A stretch of 64,000 bases of DNA, taken from assembly GCA_035279405.1 (NCBI GenBank), contig DATEHU010000021.1, forward strand, positions 1-64,000. The letters run 5' to 3'. Below are positions 8,329 to 17,624 of this stretch, piece by piece. The DNA is from Gammaproteobacteria bacterium (GTDB taxonomy: Bacteria > Pseudomonadota > Gammaproteobacteria > Natronospirales > REEB76). A program made the position numbers and the translations under genes. Under the pieces are notes generated by a model. That model did no database searches, was not told where the DNA came from, and saw only the letters and a list, made by a program, of their open reading frames with translations. Numbering within the stretch: the stretch's first letter is position 1; each line of letters opens with the position of its first letter.

Positions 8329-9337
8329 GTGAGGCGTCGGCCGCGGCGCGCCGTGCGCTCACGCCGGCATGCGGTTCCGCGTGGATGCCGAGACGCGCAA
8401 GCAGTTGGCGATCGTGATCCTGTTCGGGATTCCCGGTGGTCAACAGCTTGTCGCCGTAGAAAATCGAATTCGCGCCGGCGAAAAACGCCAGAGCCTGCAG
8501 CTCGTCGCTCATCTGGGCGCGGCCCGCAGAGAGGCGCACGTGCGAGCGCGGCATGAGGATGCGCGCCACGGCAATCACACGCACGAAATCCAGGGGATCG
8601 ACTGGCGCCGCGTGATCCAGCGGCGTGCCCGGCACCCGCACCAGCTGGTTGATGGGGACACTCTCCGGATGTTCAGGCAGGCTTGCGAGCGTGTGCAGCA
8701 TCTTGGCGCGATCGGTGACGCTTTCGCCCATGCCGATGATGCCGCCGCAGCACACGCGCATGCCGGCCGCACGCACCGCTTCGAGCGTGTCGAGACGATC
8801 TTGAAATGTACGGGTGCGGATAATCTCGGCATAAAACTCCTCGGACGTGTCGATATTGTGGTTGTAGTAATCGAGTCCGGCCTCCGCGAGCCGCTGCGCC
8901 TGTTGCGGCGTCAGCATGCCGAGCGTCGCACAGGTCTCCATGCCCAACGCGCGCACCTGCTTCACCATGTCAATGATCTGGTCCAGATCCTTGTCCCTGG
9001 GTGAGCGGTAAGCGGCGCCCATACAGAAGCGCGTGGCGCCGCTCGCATGCGCGCGCTTGGCCTGCACCACGACGTCTTCGACGTGCATGAGCTTCTCGGC
9101 CTTGAGGCCGGTGTGGTAGCGGGCGCTCTGCGGACAATAGGCGCAATCCTCCGGGCAGGCGCCGGTCTTAATGGACAGCAGCGTCGAAATCTGCACGCTG
9201 TTGGGGTCGAAGTGCCGGCGGTAAACCGAATGCGCGCGATACAGCAGGTCGTTGAACGGCAGTGTAAACAGGGTCTGCACTTCGGCGAGCGTCCAGTCGT
9301 GGCGCAAGTCGTTGTCGGCGGCCGTCAGGGAAGACAT
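8303..9337 (-). CDS. bioB: Biotin synthase (radical SAM)
   Basis: 344 residues from the ATG at 9337. BioB inserts sulfur into dethiobiotin using a radical SAM [4Fe-4S] cluster and a [2Fe-2S] sulfur donor. The cluster motif is Cys61-x3-Cys65-x2-Cys68 ([13 protein letters not shown]). Other BioB signatures are [20 protein letters not shown] and the final [10 protein letters not shown]. First gene of the bio operon, with a recognisable promoter and BirA-like operator upstream. The frame is open 29 codons further upstream, but those residues do not match the family. Confidence 0.96.
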   Translation of the reverse strand: MSSLTAADNDLRHDWTLAEVQTLFTLPFNDLLYRAHSVYRRHFDPNSVQISTLLSIKTGACPEDCAYCPQSARYHTGLKAEKLMHVEDVVVQAKRAHASGATRFCMGAAYRSPRDKDLDQIIDMVKQVRALGMETCATLGMLTPQQAQRLAEAGLDYYNHNIDTSEEFYAEIIRTRTFQDRLDTLEAVRAAGMRVCCGGIIGMGESVTDRAKMLHTLASLPEHPESVPINQLVRVPGTPLDHAAPVDPLDFVRVIAVARILMPRSHVRLSAGRAQMSDELQALAFFAGANSIFYGDKLLTTGNPEQDHDRQLLARLGIHAEPHAGVSARRAAADASHAQSRAAT

Positions 9338-9396
9338 GGTGAGCCTCGGCTGGGCGTGGCATGATGCTGCGGCAGCGCGCCGCAACGGATGCACGC

Positions 9397-9424
9397 AGTG
9401 TAGCGACGCACAATCGGCTGTCAA
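9397..9424 (-). promoter_or_regulatory. Sigma-70 promoter of the bio operon
   Basis: Reading the minus strand: a perfect -35 TTGACA (9424-9419), a 16-base spacer, and -10 TACACT (9402-9397). It lies 60 bases upstream of the bioB ATG and points at it. The -35 overlaps the left half of a BirA-like operator, which fits repression by biotin-loaded BirA. Confidence 0.6.
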
Positions 9425-9451
9425 CTTTGGAGCACCAAGGATGGTTTACGG
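9418..9451. promoter_or_regulatory. Candidate BirA operator between bioB and comF
   Basis: Half-sites CTGTCAACT (9418-9426) and GGTTTACGG (9443-9451) resemble the BirA operator halves TTGTAAACC and GGTTTACAA, and the 16-base gap equals that of the E. coli operator. The left half covers the -35 of the bioB promoter; the right half overlaps the first codons of comF. Three mismatches in the left half and two in the right keep this tentative. Confidence 0.45.
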
Positions 9452-10154
9452 TTGGCTGGCACGGGCAAGTCGCCGACTCTATCCGCCTTACTGTTTGCTG
9501 TGTTCGCAGCCGAGCCACAGCCGGCACGAACTATGCGCTGACTGCACGCACGATCTCCCCTGGAACCGCCACGCCTGCCCGCGCTGTGCGCTGCCCGTGC
9601 CGGTCGAAAGCGGCACAGCGCTTTGCGGCGCATGCCTCAAATCCCCGCCACCCTGGGACAGCACCGCCAGTCCGCTGATTTACGACTGGCCGCTCGATCA
9701 GTTGCTGCAACGCTTCAAATTCAGCGGCGACCTCGCCACCGGCCAGTTACTCGGCGAGTTGTTGGCGGAATTTGTCGCGTCCCTGCCCACACCCTGGCCG
9801 GACCTGCTCATCCCGATTCCGCTGCACAGTGCGCGCCTGCGCGAGCGCGGCTTCAATCAGGCCCTGGAGCTTGCGCACCCGGTAAGCCGGCGGCTGCACC
9901 TGCGCCTCGACAACCGAGCCTGCCTGCGCCGCAAGAACACCGCGATGCAGTCGAAACTGGATGCCAAGGAGCGGCGGCGCAATCTGCGCGATGCCTTCGA
10001 AGTGCGCACCTCGTTCCAGAGTGTGCACGTGGGCATCCTCGATGATGTGGTCACTACCGGCGCCACGGTCGCGGCGCTCAGCCAGGCGTTGCGCGCGGCG
10101 GGTGCCGCCCGGATATCCGTGTGGAGCTTGGCGCGGGCCGCCCGCCCGACGTGA
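9441..10154 (+). CDS. comF: ComF family phosphoribosyltransferase-like protein
   Basis: 237 residues from the ATG at 9441. Four CxxC pairs lie in the first 65 residues (18/21, 32/35, 46/49, 62/65), typical of the zinc-binding head of ComF. A phosphoribosyltransferase fold follows, with the PRPP loop [13 protein letters not shown] at 198-210. ComF proteins act in DNA uptake during competence; the exact biochemical role is unsettled. The type IV pilus genes 23 kb away are consistent with competence, but this is context only. It is divergent from bioB. Confidence 0.88.
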   Translation: MVYGWLARASRRLYPPYCLLCSQPSHSRHELCADCTHDLPWNRHACPRCALPVPVESGTALCGACLKSPPPWDSTASPLIYDWPLDQLLQRFKFSGDLATGQLLGELLAEFVASLPTPWPDLLIPIPLHSARLRERGFNQALELAHPVSRRLHLRLDNRACLRRKNTAMQSKLDAKERRRNLRDAFEVRTSFQSVHVGILDDVVTTGATVAALSQALRAAGAARISVWSLARAARPT

Positions 10155-10182
10155 GCGGCCCCGGGCCGCCCGTATAGTACGG

Positions 10183-10210
10183 TTGTCAAAGCAACCCGAC
10201 TTCGTACCAT
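10183..10210 (+). promoter_or_regulatory. Possible promoter of the HD-GYP/EAL pair
   Basis: TTGTCA (10183-10188), 16 bases, then TACCAT (10205-10210), 44 bases before the ATG at 10254. A better -10 word, CATAAT (10208-10213), would give a 19-base spacer. Confidence 0.3.
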
Positions 10211-10253
10211 AATGTCAGCTGTTGGCATCCAATGAGCGGGCCGGGGCATCAGC

Positions 10254-11525
10254 ATGGAATCGCAGCACCAGCAGAAAGTAAGCACCGCTGATCTGGAAGT
10301 GGGCATGTACGTTGCGCGCCTCGACCGGCCGTGGGCCGGCACGCCGTTTCTGTTCCAGGGTTTCTTCATTGAGTCACAGGATGACATTGATGAACTGCGG
10401 CGCATTTGCCAGTACGTTTACATAGACCTGGAACGGCATTACGAGGAAAACCCCCGCGCCAAAGCCCGGGGCACCGGCAACTACAGTGCCACCACCGAAG
10501 TCACCAGCACGAACCTCGTCAAAACGCGCGTGGATTCCAGAAGCGATCGCGCCAATCGCACGCTCAGCGCGAGTTCCCGCTCCATGGAAGAGGAGCTACC
10601 AGCCAGCAAACAAGCATACGACGAAGCCAATCATGCCATGCACGAGATGATCACCAAACTGGAAACCGACGGCCGCCTGGATGTGCAGCTCGCCGTGGTC
10701 GCCGTTGAGCCCATGGTGGAGAGCGTGTTGCGCAATCCCGACGCCATGATCTGGCTGACACGCATGAAAAGGCACCATGCCTACATGTATAACCACTCGG
10801 TGAGCAGTGCGATCTGGGGCGTTGCCTTTGCGCGCCATCTGGGGCTCAGCAAAGCAGGGCTGCGAGAAATCGGGTTGGGCTGCATGTTGTTTGACGTGGG
10901 CAAAACCAAGCTGCCGCAGACGCTGCTCGCGAAACCCGACAAACTCAACGAGACAGAGTGGCATGTGGTGCGCAATCACGTGCAATACAGCCTGAATCTG
11001 CTGGAGGGTGCGAGTGAAGTGACTCGAACCACCCAAGACCTGGTGCGCTGGCATCATGAACGTCACGACGGCAGCGGCTATCCCGACGGACTCAAAGAAA
11101 ACGAGATCCCCATGTCCGCCAAGATCGCCGGCATGGTGGACAGCTACGATGCCATTACCACAGCACGGCCTTACAGTCACTTGCGCTCGCCGTACGAGGC
11201 GGTGCGCGAGATTTACACCTGGCGCGGCACCTTGTTTCAGTCCGAGGTGGTGGAGCAGTTCATGCAGGTGGTCGGCGTATTCCCCACCGGTTCGCTGGTG
11301 GAACTGAATAACGGCTCCGTAGCGGTGGTGCTTGCGCAAAACGACACCCGCCGGCTCAAACCGCGCGTCATGCTGGTACTGGATGAAAACAAGCAACGTC
11401 TGCCGCAGTTCACTACCGTAGACCTGATGTTCGATTCACATCTCAAGGGCGCCGACAAGCTGTGGATTGAAAAAGGCCTGGAGCCGGGTGCCTACGGCGT
11501 TGATCCAGAAGAACTCTACCTGTAG
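10254..11525 (+). CDS. DUF3391 / HD-GYP domain cyclic-di-GMP phosphodiesterase-like protein
   Basis: 423 residues. An N-terminal domain of the DUF3391 type (residues about 8-140, opening STADLEVGMYVARLDRPW) precedes an HD-GYP domain (about 165-350). HD-GYP proteins hydrolyse c-di-GMP. The second-half signature is intact: His267-His268-Glu269 and HDGSGYP (271-277). In the first metal motif the usual His-Asp is Phe213-Asp214 (LFDVGKTKLP), so one metal ligand appears lost. Activity is therefore uncertain; it could have a changed metal centre or act as a c-di-GMP sensor. The EAL gene follows after 7 bases, so the two are probably made together. Confidence 0.88.
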   Translation: MESQHQQKVSTADLEVGMYVARLDRPWAGTPFLFQGFFIESQDDIDELRRICQYVYIDLERHYEENPRAKARGTGNYSATTEVTSTNLVKTRVDSRSDRANRTLSASSRSMEEELPASKQAYDEANHAMHEMITKLETDGRLDVQLAVVAVEPMVESVLRNPDAMIWLTRMKRHHAYMYNHSVSSAIWGVAFARHLGLSKAGLREIGLGCMLFDVGKTKLPQTLLAKPDKLNETEWHVVRNHVQYSLNLLEGASEVTRTTQDLVRWHHERHDGSGYPDGLKENEIPMSAKIAGMVDSYDAITTARPYSHLRSPYEAVREIYTWRGTLFQSEVVEQFMQVVGVFPTGSLVELNNGSVAVVLAQNDTRRLKPRVMLVLDENKQRLPQFTTVDLMFDSHLKGADKLWIEKGLEPGAYGVDPEELYL

Positions 11526-11532
11526 GCCGGAC

Positions 11533-12822
11533 ATGCCAGTCACTTCGGACAAGATCGTATCGCTGCAACCGGACCGGCCCCTGCTGGTCCGGCACCTCGA
11601 AGACTACGTCGGCGGCGTTCAAGGTCCGCTCGCGTTGCTGGTGGTGCAAATCCGGCGCGGACGGGAATTCGGCACGCTATTCGGTTTCCGCAAGCTTGAA
11701 GACGTGGTGCAGCAGGTGGCGGAACGCCTCGGCCGCGCGTGTCGCCACTCCGACCGCATCCTGCGCATCGGCGAGTACGAGTACGCGCTGATCCTGCCCG
11801 GACTCATCAATGAGGGCCACGCCGTGCTCGCCGCCAACAAGATCCTGCGCACGCTGGCCGAGCCCCTGGTCATTGACCAGCAGCGGGTCTCCATGGGCGC
11901 GTGCATCGGCGTCGCGCTCTGCCCCAATCACGCCAAGCTGGCCGAGCCGCTGTTGCACTGTGCGGAACTGGCGCGCGCCGAAGCCGAGCGTCGCGGACAG
12001 GCGTTTGCGATCTACAACGAGTCGGCATCCGCGGAGCTGGCGAGTCACTGGGGCATCGAGAACGAGCTGGATCAGGCGCTCGAAGGCGGCGAGCTGGAAA
12101 CCTTTTATCAGGCAAAAATCAGCCTGAGCGACGGGCGGTTGGCCGGCGCCGAGACTTTGGTGCGCTGGCGCAGCCCCACGCGCGGGCTGGTGCCACCCGA
12201 CCAGTTCATTCCCGTGGCCATGCAATCCGGCCAGATCAGCGCGCTCACCTGGTCGGTACTCAACATGGCGCTGCAGCAGGCCAGCAATTGGCCCACGCGC
12301 TTCGGCCCGCTGCCGGTGTCGGTCAACATCGCACCCGTGCTGCTTGACGACCCGACACTGGTGAGCCGTGTGACGGATGCCATGAATCTCTGGGGCCTGA
12401 GATCCAACCGCCTGATTCTCGAGGTCACCGAATCGGGAATCATGCGCGATCCGGAGCAGAGCTTCGAGACGCTGCGCAGGCTTACCGGCACGGGCGCGCT
12501 GATTTCGATTGATGACTTCGGTACCGGTTACTCCTCGCTCGCGAACTTCCGGAACATGCCGGTTTCGGAACTCAAGATCGACAAGGGCTTTGTCATCGAC
12601 ATGCTCAAGAATCCGGGCGACGAGAAAATCGTGCGCGTCATCATTGATCTGGCGCGCACCTTCCGCCTGTCGGTGGTGGCCGAAGGCGTGGAGAGTCAGG
12701 GAATTCTCAAGGCTCTGGCCGGAATGCAGTGCGATTACGCGCAGGGCTACTACATCAGCAAGCCGTTGCCGTCCGACGCGTTCGTGAAGTTCATACAGGA
12801 TTACCAGCCGCCGGCGATGTGA
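11533..12822 (+). CDS. Degenerate GGDEF plus EAL domain protein (c-di-GMP phosphodiesterase)
   Basis: 429 residues from the ATG at 11533. The N-terminal half is a GGDEF fold whose signature has decayed to GEYEY (80-84), so cyclase activity is not expected. The C-terminal EAL domain keeps its catalytic set: Glu207 (motif reads ETL rather than EAL), Asn265, Glu297 (LEVTE), Asp327-Asp328 (DDFGTGYSS), Lys348 (KID) and Glu384 (AEGVES). It should linearise c-di-GMP to pGpG. The degenerate GGDEF may bind GTP as a regulator, as known for some composite proteins. It follows the HD-GYP gene closely. Confidence 0.88.
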   Translation: MPVTSDKIVSLQPDRPLLVRHLEDYVGGVQGPLALLVVQIRRGREFGTLFGFRKLEDVVQQVAERLGRACRHSDRILRIGEYEYALILPGLINEGHAVLAANKILRTLAEPLVIDQQRVSMGACIGVALCPNHAKLAEPLLHCAELARAEAERRGQAFAIYNESASAELASHWGIENELDQALEGGELETFYQAKISLSDGRLAGAETLVRWRSPTRGLVPPDQFIPVAMQSGQISALTWSVLNMALQQASNWPTRFGPLPVSVNIAPVLLDDPTLVSRVTDAMNLWGLRSNRLILEVTESGIMRDPEQSFETLRRLTGTGALISIDDFGTGYSSLANFRNMPVSELKIDKGFVIDMLKNPGDEKIVRVIIDLARTFRLSVVAEGVESQGILKALAGMQCDYAQGYYISKPLPSDAFVKFIQDYQPPAM

Positions 12823-12829
12823 CTCGGCT

Positions 12830-13768
12830 TCAGATTCCGGCGCTGAAGGTGTAATGCAGCAGGATGCCGGCGAATACCGCGGCGCCAAACCAGTTGTTGT
12901 TCATGAAGGCCTGGAAGCAGCGCTGCGGATTGCGGCGCCGGATCAGCGCCTGCTGGTACACCGCGAACAGCAGTGCAAACCCCAGCCCCACGTAATACAC
13001 CGCGCTCATGCCGGCGTGATAGCCGACCAGCACCAGATCCGCGATGAGCAGTACCTGCAGAATGCCGATGATCAACCGGTCCAGATCGCCGAACAGGATG
13101 GCGCTGGATTTCACCCCGATGCGGATGTCGTCACGCCGGTCCACCATGGCGTACATGGTGTCGTAAACCGTTGACCAGATGATGTTGGCGATGAAGATCA
13201 GCCAGGCGATGGTCGGCACCTGCCCGGTGACCGCGGCATAGGCCATGGGAATGCCCCAGCCGAAAGCCATGCCAAGATACGGCTGCGGCAGATAGGTGTA
13301 ACGCTTCATGAACGGATAGGTGAGCACCAACACCGCGCCGATAATCGCCAATTCCTGCGTCAGACGGTTGAGCAGCAGCACCAATACCGCGCCCATGGCG
13401 CACAGCACCAGGAACAATATCATCGCCTCCCACACCTGCACCTCGCGCGTCGCCAGCGGCCGGTCGCGCGTACGCTGCACGTGCGGATCGAAGCTGCGAT
13501 CGGCAAAGTCGTTCATGATGCAACCCGCGGAGCGCATCACGAACACACCGATCACGAAGATCGCAAACATTTTGGGCGTGGGCCGGCCCTGGCTCGCCAG
13601 CCACAGTGCCCACAGCGTCGGCCACAGCAGCAGGAAACTGCCGATTGGGCGGTGCAGGCGCATCAGCCGGAGATAGATCCAGGCGCGCCGTCCGGCCGCC
13701 GGCAGCCAGTTGCGCAGCAGCCGGCTGTAACGCAGTTTGTTCCACAGCGGGCGCAGGCGCGGATCCAT
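12830..13768 (-). CDS. ubiA: 4-hydroxybenzoate octaprenyltransferase
   Basis: 312 residues with eight or nine membrane helices. UbiA attaches the polyprenyl chain to 4-hydroxybenzoate, the first membrane step of ubiquinone synthesis. Two Asp-rich motifs for prenyl diphosphate-magnesium are present: NDFADRSFD with the following RTRDRPL, and [13 protein letters not shown]. The ATG at 13768 overlaps the ubiC stop (TGATG), so UbiC product and UbiA substrate are made by coupled genes. An in-frame upstream start would lie inside ubiC and is not needed. Confidence 0.95.
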   Translation of the reverse strand: MDPRLRPLWNKLRYSRLLRNWLPAAGRRAWIYLRLMRLHRPIGSFLLLWPTLWALWLASQGRPTPKMFAIFVIGVFVMRSAGCIMNDFADRSFDPHVQRTRDRPLATREVQVWEAMILFLVLCAMGAVLVLLLNRLTQELAIIGAVLVLTYPFMKRYTYLPQPYLGMAFGWGIPMAYAAVTGQVPTIAWLIFIANIIWSTVYDTMYAMVDRRDDIRIGVKSSAILFGDLDRLIIGILQVLLIADLVLVGYHAGMSAVYYVGLGFALLFAVYQQALIRRRNPQRCFQAFMNNNWFGAAVFAGILLHYTFSAGI

Positions 13769-14325
13769 CAACGCTCCGGTACACCGAAAAAACATTCATA
13801 GATGAGCAGGCGGCTGTCGCCCAGACTCAGCACCGAGCGCCGCGCCCAGAGAATTGCCGGAGCATGTTCAATATCCTTGACCGCGGAGCGGTACAAAGGC
13901 TGGCTAGCGTCCAGGCGGGCCACCTCGATCGCGCTGCGCTGCGCATCGGCCGCGGCAAACACTCGATCACCCAGAGGCTGGGAATTAAGGTCTTGCAGCC
14001 AGCTTGCGGCTTTTGACGGCGCTAGAGTGCGCGCATAGACGAGCGGCACAGCGCCGCACAACTGCACTTCGCGCAAGCGTGCGGTGGTGCCCGGGAGCGT
14101 GCGCAGCAGCATGGCATCCTCGGCGCTGAGCTGCACCGCGCCCTCATGCAGAACGTTGACATGAAACGCATCGCCCACGGCCGCGCGCAGCTTTTCCGTG
14201 AGCGAGTCCGAGTGACTCAACCACGGCCACAACGCCGTGACCTGTGGTTCGCGCCGCCAGGCATCCGCCGGCCGCCACAGCGACTGCCCGTCAGTGGGGA
14301 GTGGATTGGCGGTCAGCTCAGGCAT
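13768..14325 (-). CDS. ubiC: Chorismate pyruvate-lyase
   Basis: 185 residues. UbiC splits chorismate into 4-hydroxybenzoate and pyruvate, supplying UbiA. Conserved features are the VRE-like segment (RLREVQLCG), the ARTL stretch after it, and the C-terminal WARRS with the acidic LLIYECF strand. Its stop overlaps the ubiA start, and it begins 6 bases after the recG stop, so recG-ubiC-ubiA may share a transcript. Confidence 0.88.
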   Translation of the reverse strand: MPELTANPLPTDGQSLWRPADAWRREPQVTALWPWLSHSDSLTEKLRAAVGDAFHVNVLHEGAVQLSAEDAMLLRTLPGTTARLREVQLCGAVPLVYARTLAPSKAASWLQDLNSQPLGDRVFAAADAQRSAIEVARLDASQPLYRSAVKDIEHAPAILWARRSVLSLGDSRLLIYECFFGVPER

Positions 14326-14331
14326 GGGCGC

Positions 14332-16446
14332 TCAAACCTCGCGGTAACGACTGCCGTCGGCCAGCCAGCGCGTGACCAGTGCGCTGACGCGCTCGGGATA
14401 ACGCTCCAGCAGCAGGCTCGCGGTCTGTTGCACCTGCGGAATGAGCGGCGCATCGCGGGTCAGGTCGGCGATGCGCAGGCGCAATTCCCCCGCCTGGCGC
14501 GTACCCAGCAGCTCGCCGGGCCCGCGCAGTTCGAGATCGCGGCGCGCGATTTCGAAGCCGTCATTGGTGGCGCGCATGACCTCGAGGCGTGCACGCGCCG
14601 CCGCCGACAGCGGCGCATGGTAGAGCATCACACAGGTCGACTCCAGCGCGCCGCGCCCCACGCGCCCGCGCAACTGGTGCAGTTGCGCGAGCCCGAGGCG
14701 CTCGGCGTTCTCGATGATCATGAGGCTCGCGTTCGGCACATCCACACCGACTTCAATCACTGTGGTGGCCACCAGCAGCTGGATGTCGCCCGCGCGGAAG
14801 TGCGCCATGGCACGTTCCTTGAGCCGCGCCGGCATGCGTCCATGTACCAGTCCGACGCTCAGCTCGGGCAGCGCGGCAGCAAGCGCCGCGGCAGTATCCT
14901 CGGCTGCCTGACATTGCAGCACTTCGGATTCCTCGATCAGCGGGCACACCCAGTACACCTGGCGCCCGGCGCGGCAGGCCTGATGCACGCGCGCCACTAC
15001 CTCGGCGCGGCGGCGCTCGGCGACCGCCACGGTTTTCACCTTTGTGCGCCCCGGTGGCAACTCGTCAATCGCCGACATATCGAGATCGGCGTACGCGGTC
15101 ATGGCCAGGGTGCGTGGAATCGGTGTGGCTGTCATGATCAGCTGGTGCGGATGGCCGTCGGTCTGCGCGCCTTTTTCACGCAACGCCAAGCGTTGGTGCA
15201 CGCCGAAGCGATGCTGCTCGTCAATGATGACCAGTCCGAGCCTGGCGAAGCTCACGTCGGTTTGAAACAGCGCATGCGTTCCAACCGCGAGCGGGGCCTG
15301 ACCACTGCGTATTTTCGCCAAGCTCAGTGCGCGTTGCGCGGCCGACAATCGCGCCGTGAGCCAAGCGGGTTCCAGGCCCAGCGGCGTAAACCAGGCGAGA
15401 AAATTGCGGTAGTGCTGTTCGGCCAGAAGCTCGGTGGGTGCCATGAGCGCCGCTTGCCAGCCGGCGCCGATGCAATGCAGCGCAGCAAGCGCCGCCACCA
15501 CGGTCTTGCCGCACCCCACATCGCCCTGCACCAGCCGCATCATGGGGTGCGGCCGGGAAAGATCCTGCAGGATTTCCTGCGCCACACGCTGCTGTGCGCC
15601 GGTCAACCGGAATGGCAGCGACGCCAGGAACTTGTCCGCGAGCGGGCTTGCCCCCGCGATTACCGGCGCGCGGCTGCGGTCGGCTTTCTGGCGCAACTGG
15701 CGCAGACTCAGGTGGTGCGCCAGCAATTCCTCGAAGGCCAGGCGCTGCTGCACCGGGTGCGAGCCGTCCAGGAGCGCCGCCACCGGCGCATCGATCGGCG
15801 GTCGGTGCACGTAGCGCAGCGCCGCGCTCAAATCCGGCAGGTGTGTCTGGCGCAGGAATTCCTCCGGCAGCAGCTCCGGCAACAGCGCGGGATCGTCATT
15901 CAACCACTGCAGCGCCTGGCCGGCGAGCGCGCGCAACTTCGCCTGGCCGATGCCTTCGGTGGCGGGATAAATCGGCGTGAGTGCCGTCTCCTTGGGCGGC
16001 GCACCGGCTTCTTTCAGGATCTGGTATTCCGGATGCACCATTTCCAGGCCGGCCGTGCCGGTGCGCACTTCACCGTAGCAACGCAGATGCACGCCGCGCG
16101 CAAACGCCTCGGTCTGCGATTGCCTGAAATGAAAGAAACGCAGCGTGAGGGCACCGCTGCCATCGCTCACGCGCACCAGCAACACGCGGCGGCGGCGAAT
16201 CACGGTATCGGCCAGTTCCACCACGGCTTCGATCATGGCCGGCTGGCCGGCACGCAGCGCGCCGATAGGCGTAACCTTGCTGCGATCCTGGTAGCGCAGC
16301 GGCAGATGGAAAAGCACATCGGAGAGCGTGCGCACCTCGAGGCGTGCGAGCTTGTCCGCGAGTTGCGGTCCTACGCCCCGCAAGTAACGTACGGGCGTGT
16401 CACCGCGCAGGCTGTGCGCAACCGGTTGCGGGGCAACGGATCTCAC
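14332..16446 (-). CDS. recG: ATP-dependent DNA helicase RecG
   Basis: 704 residues. RecG remodels stalled forks and Holliday junctions. Order: wedge (OB) domain about residues 20-150 beginning with the VRYLRGVGP helix-hairpin segment; helicase domain with Walker A GDVGCGKT and DEQH box (IIDEQHRFG); motif III TATPIPRTLA; motif VI QLRGRVGRG; and the C-terminal TRQAGE segment. It begins at a GTG sharing four bases with the ridA stop. Full length, no damage seen. Confidence 0.96.
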   Translation of the reverse strand: MRSVAPQPVAHSLRGDTPVRYLRGVGPQLADKLARLEVRTLSDVLFHLPLRYQDRSKVTPIGALRAGQPAMIEAVVELADTVIRRRRVLLVRVSDGSGALTLRFFHFRQSQTEAFARGVHLRCYGEVRTGTAGLEMVHPEYQILKEAGAPPKETALTPIYPATEGIGQAKLRALAGQALQWLNDDPALLPELLPEEFLRQTHLPDLSAALRYVHRPPIDAPVAALLDGSHPVQQRLAFEELLAHHLSLRQLRQKADRSRAPVIAGASPLADKFLASLPFRLTGAQQRVAQEILQDLSRPHPMMRLVQGDVGCGKTVVAALAALHCIGAGWQAALMAPTELLAEQHYRNFLAWFTPLGLEPAWLTARLSAAQRALSLAKIRSGQAPLAVGTHALFQTDVSFARLGLVIIDEQHRFGVHQRLALREKGAQTDGHPHQLIMTATPIPRTLAMTAYADLDMSAIDELPPGRTKVKTVAVAERRRAEVVARVHQACRAGRQVYWVCPLIEESEVLQCQAAEDTAAALAAALPELSVGLVHGRMPARLKERAMAHFRAGDIQLLVATTVIEVGVDVPNASLMIIENAERLGLAQLHQLRGRVGRGALESTCVMLYHAPLSAAARARLEVMRATNDGFEIARRDLELRGPGELLGTRQAGELRLRIADLTRDAPLIPQVQQTASLLLERYPERVSALVTRWLADGSRYREV

Positions 16447-16823
16447 ACTGCCATTACCGCATCCACTTCCAAGAGTGCGCCGCGCGGTAGTGCCGCGACA
16501 CCCACGGTCACACGCGCCGGATAGGGCGGGTGGAAATACTCGGCCATGATTTCGTTGACCTTGGCGAAGTGCACCAGGTCGGTGAGATACACCGTGACGC
16601 GCACCACCTGTTCCAAACCCTTGCCCGAAGCTTCGGCCACTGCCTTGAGGTTGGCGAACACGCGCCGTGCCTCGGCATCAACACCGCCCTCTACCAGCTC
16701 ACCGGTTTTCGGATCGAGCGCGATCTGGCCGGAAAGATACACGCTGTTGCCAGCGCGGATGGCCTGCGAATACGGGCCGATGGCTTTGGGGGCAAGATCA
16801 GTGTGAATAGCTGTGCGGGTCAT
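16443..16823 (-). CDS. ridA: RidA family enamine/imine deaminase
   Basis: 126 residues. RidA hydrolyses reactive 2-aminoacrylate-type enamines made by PLP enzymes. Visible features are the IGPYSQAI opening, LSGQIALDP, and the active-site arginine in PPYPARVTVGV followed by LEVDAV. The ATG at 16823 is chosen for the GGAGGAA ribosome site just upstream; a longer frame from a CTG would include that site. The stop overlaps recG. In related bacteria ridA often sits between spoT and recG; here four plus-strand genes separate it from spoT. Confidence 0.93.
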   Translation of the reverse strand: MTRTAIHTDLAPKAIGPYSQAIRAGNSVYLSGQIALDPKTGELVEGGVDAEARRVFANLKAVAEASGKGLEQVVRVTVYLTDLVHFAKVNEIMAEYFHPPYPARVTVGVAALPRGALLEVDAVMAV

Positions 16824-16901
16824 GATTTCCTCCAGCACAAAGTATGCGATGGGCCTTCATCTTAGCCGCTTGCGTCGCGCCATTGATGGATGCCCCACAG
16901 C

Positions 16902-16929
16902 TTGCAATTGACTCAGCTTGGGCTATATT
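16902..16929 (+). promoter_or_regulatory. Sigma-70-like promoter of the four-paralogue cluster
   Basis: TTGCAA (16902-16907), 16 bases, then TATATT (16924-16929), on the plus strand about 90 bases before the first paralogue. The spacing is good and the -10 matches five of six positions. Confidence 0.5.
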
Positions 16930-17017
16930 CAATACGAATCTTAGCGTATTAACTGCCGGTCACGAGTTGACTGCTTATGGGCAATCCAAACTCCCGCGCG
17001 GCGAGGAGCACACTGCC

Positions 17018-17593
17018 ATGACCATCCACCTGCCAGGCAGCCGCATGGTGCTGGTTATCAGCCTGTTCCTGGCGCCCTTGACTTGGGCAGCCGCGAGCGC
17101 TGGGCGACCCCCATCCGCAGCGCCGCCGGCCATCAGTTCGGCCGCGGACAACAATGTGTCGATCCAGCTCGGCAAAGTGAAAGTCACCGGGAAAATGAAA
17201 ATCATCCGTGCATTGCAGATCATCAAGGTCGCGCTGAAAACGCCGGAATCCTCCGATCCCAAGCTCGCTAACGTGGTGGTGTGCCGCCTGCATTACGCCG
17301 TCGGGAGTCATGCGACCCAGGTGCTGCGGTGCGGTACCAACCGCGACTTGGCCAAACGTCGCGATGCATCTCAGCGCATTACGACAAGTTGGATTGCCAA
17401 CTGCGGATTCAATTGCGGCACTGCGGCTTACTTCAACGCATGGAACGAGGTTTTGACCGCGCAGCCGGGGAATGTTTTGACCATGGAAGTGAACGGGCCG
17501 GCGTTCAGGAACCTGCTTGAAAAAGTGCCTCCGCTGATGACCAAGCCCCTGACGCCGACACCTCCTCCGGCTTCCGCCACTACCCATCCGTAA
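17018..17593 (+). CDS. Secreted protein of unknown function, paralogue 1 of 4
   Basis: 191 residues. Start at ATG 17018, with GAGGAG about 9 bases upstream. A signal peptide (hydrophobic about residues 10-24) is followed by an Ala/Pro-rich linker. The core has LGKVKVTG, IIKVALKTPESSDP and ANVVVCR, then GSH and LRCGTN. These blocks recur in the next three genes. The two core cysteines (VVCR and RCGTN) probably form a disulfide. A second Cys pair lies in NCGFNCG, and a C-terminal block reads PGN.L...VNGPAFRNLLEKVP. I recognise no known domain. First gene of a tandem array of four, probably one transcript. Confidence 0.8.
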   Translation: MTIHLPGSRMVLVISLFLAPLTWAAASAGRPPSAAPPAISSAADNNVSIQLGKVKVTGKMKIIRALQIIKVALKTPESSDPKLANVVVCRLHYAVGSHATQVLRCGTNRDLAKRRDASQRITTSWIANCGFNCGTAAYFNAWNEVLTAQPGNVLTMEVNGPAFRNLLEKVPPLMTKPLTPTPPPASATTHP

Positions 17594-17624
17594 GTTTCGA
17601 GAAAAGTTACATAAGGAATTTCAC

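Noticed and set aside
10154-10170. GC palindrome after comF as a terminator
   Set aside because: GCGGCCCCGGGCCGC has almost no loop and no T-run after it.
14146-16524. Very long plus-strand open frame opposite recG
   Set aside because: It is the antisense of an intact recG and has a His/Arg/Gln-rich composition typical of GC-rich shadow frames; no family features.
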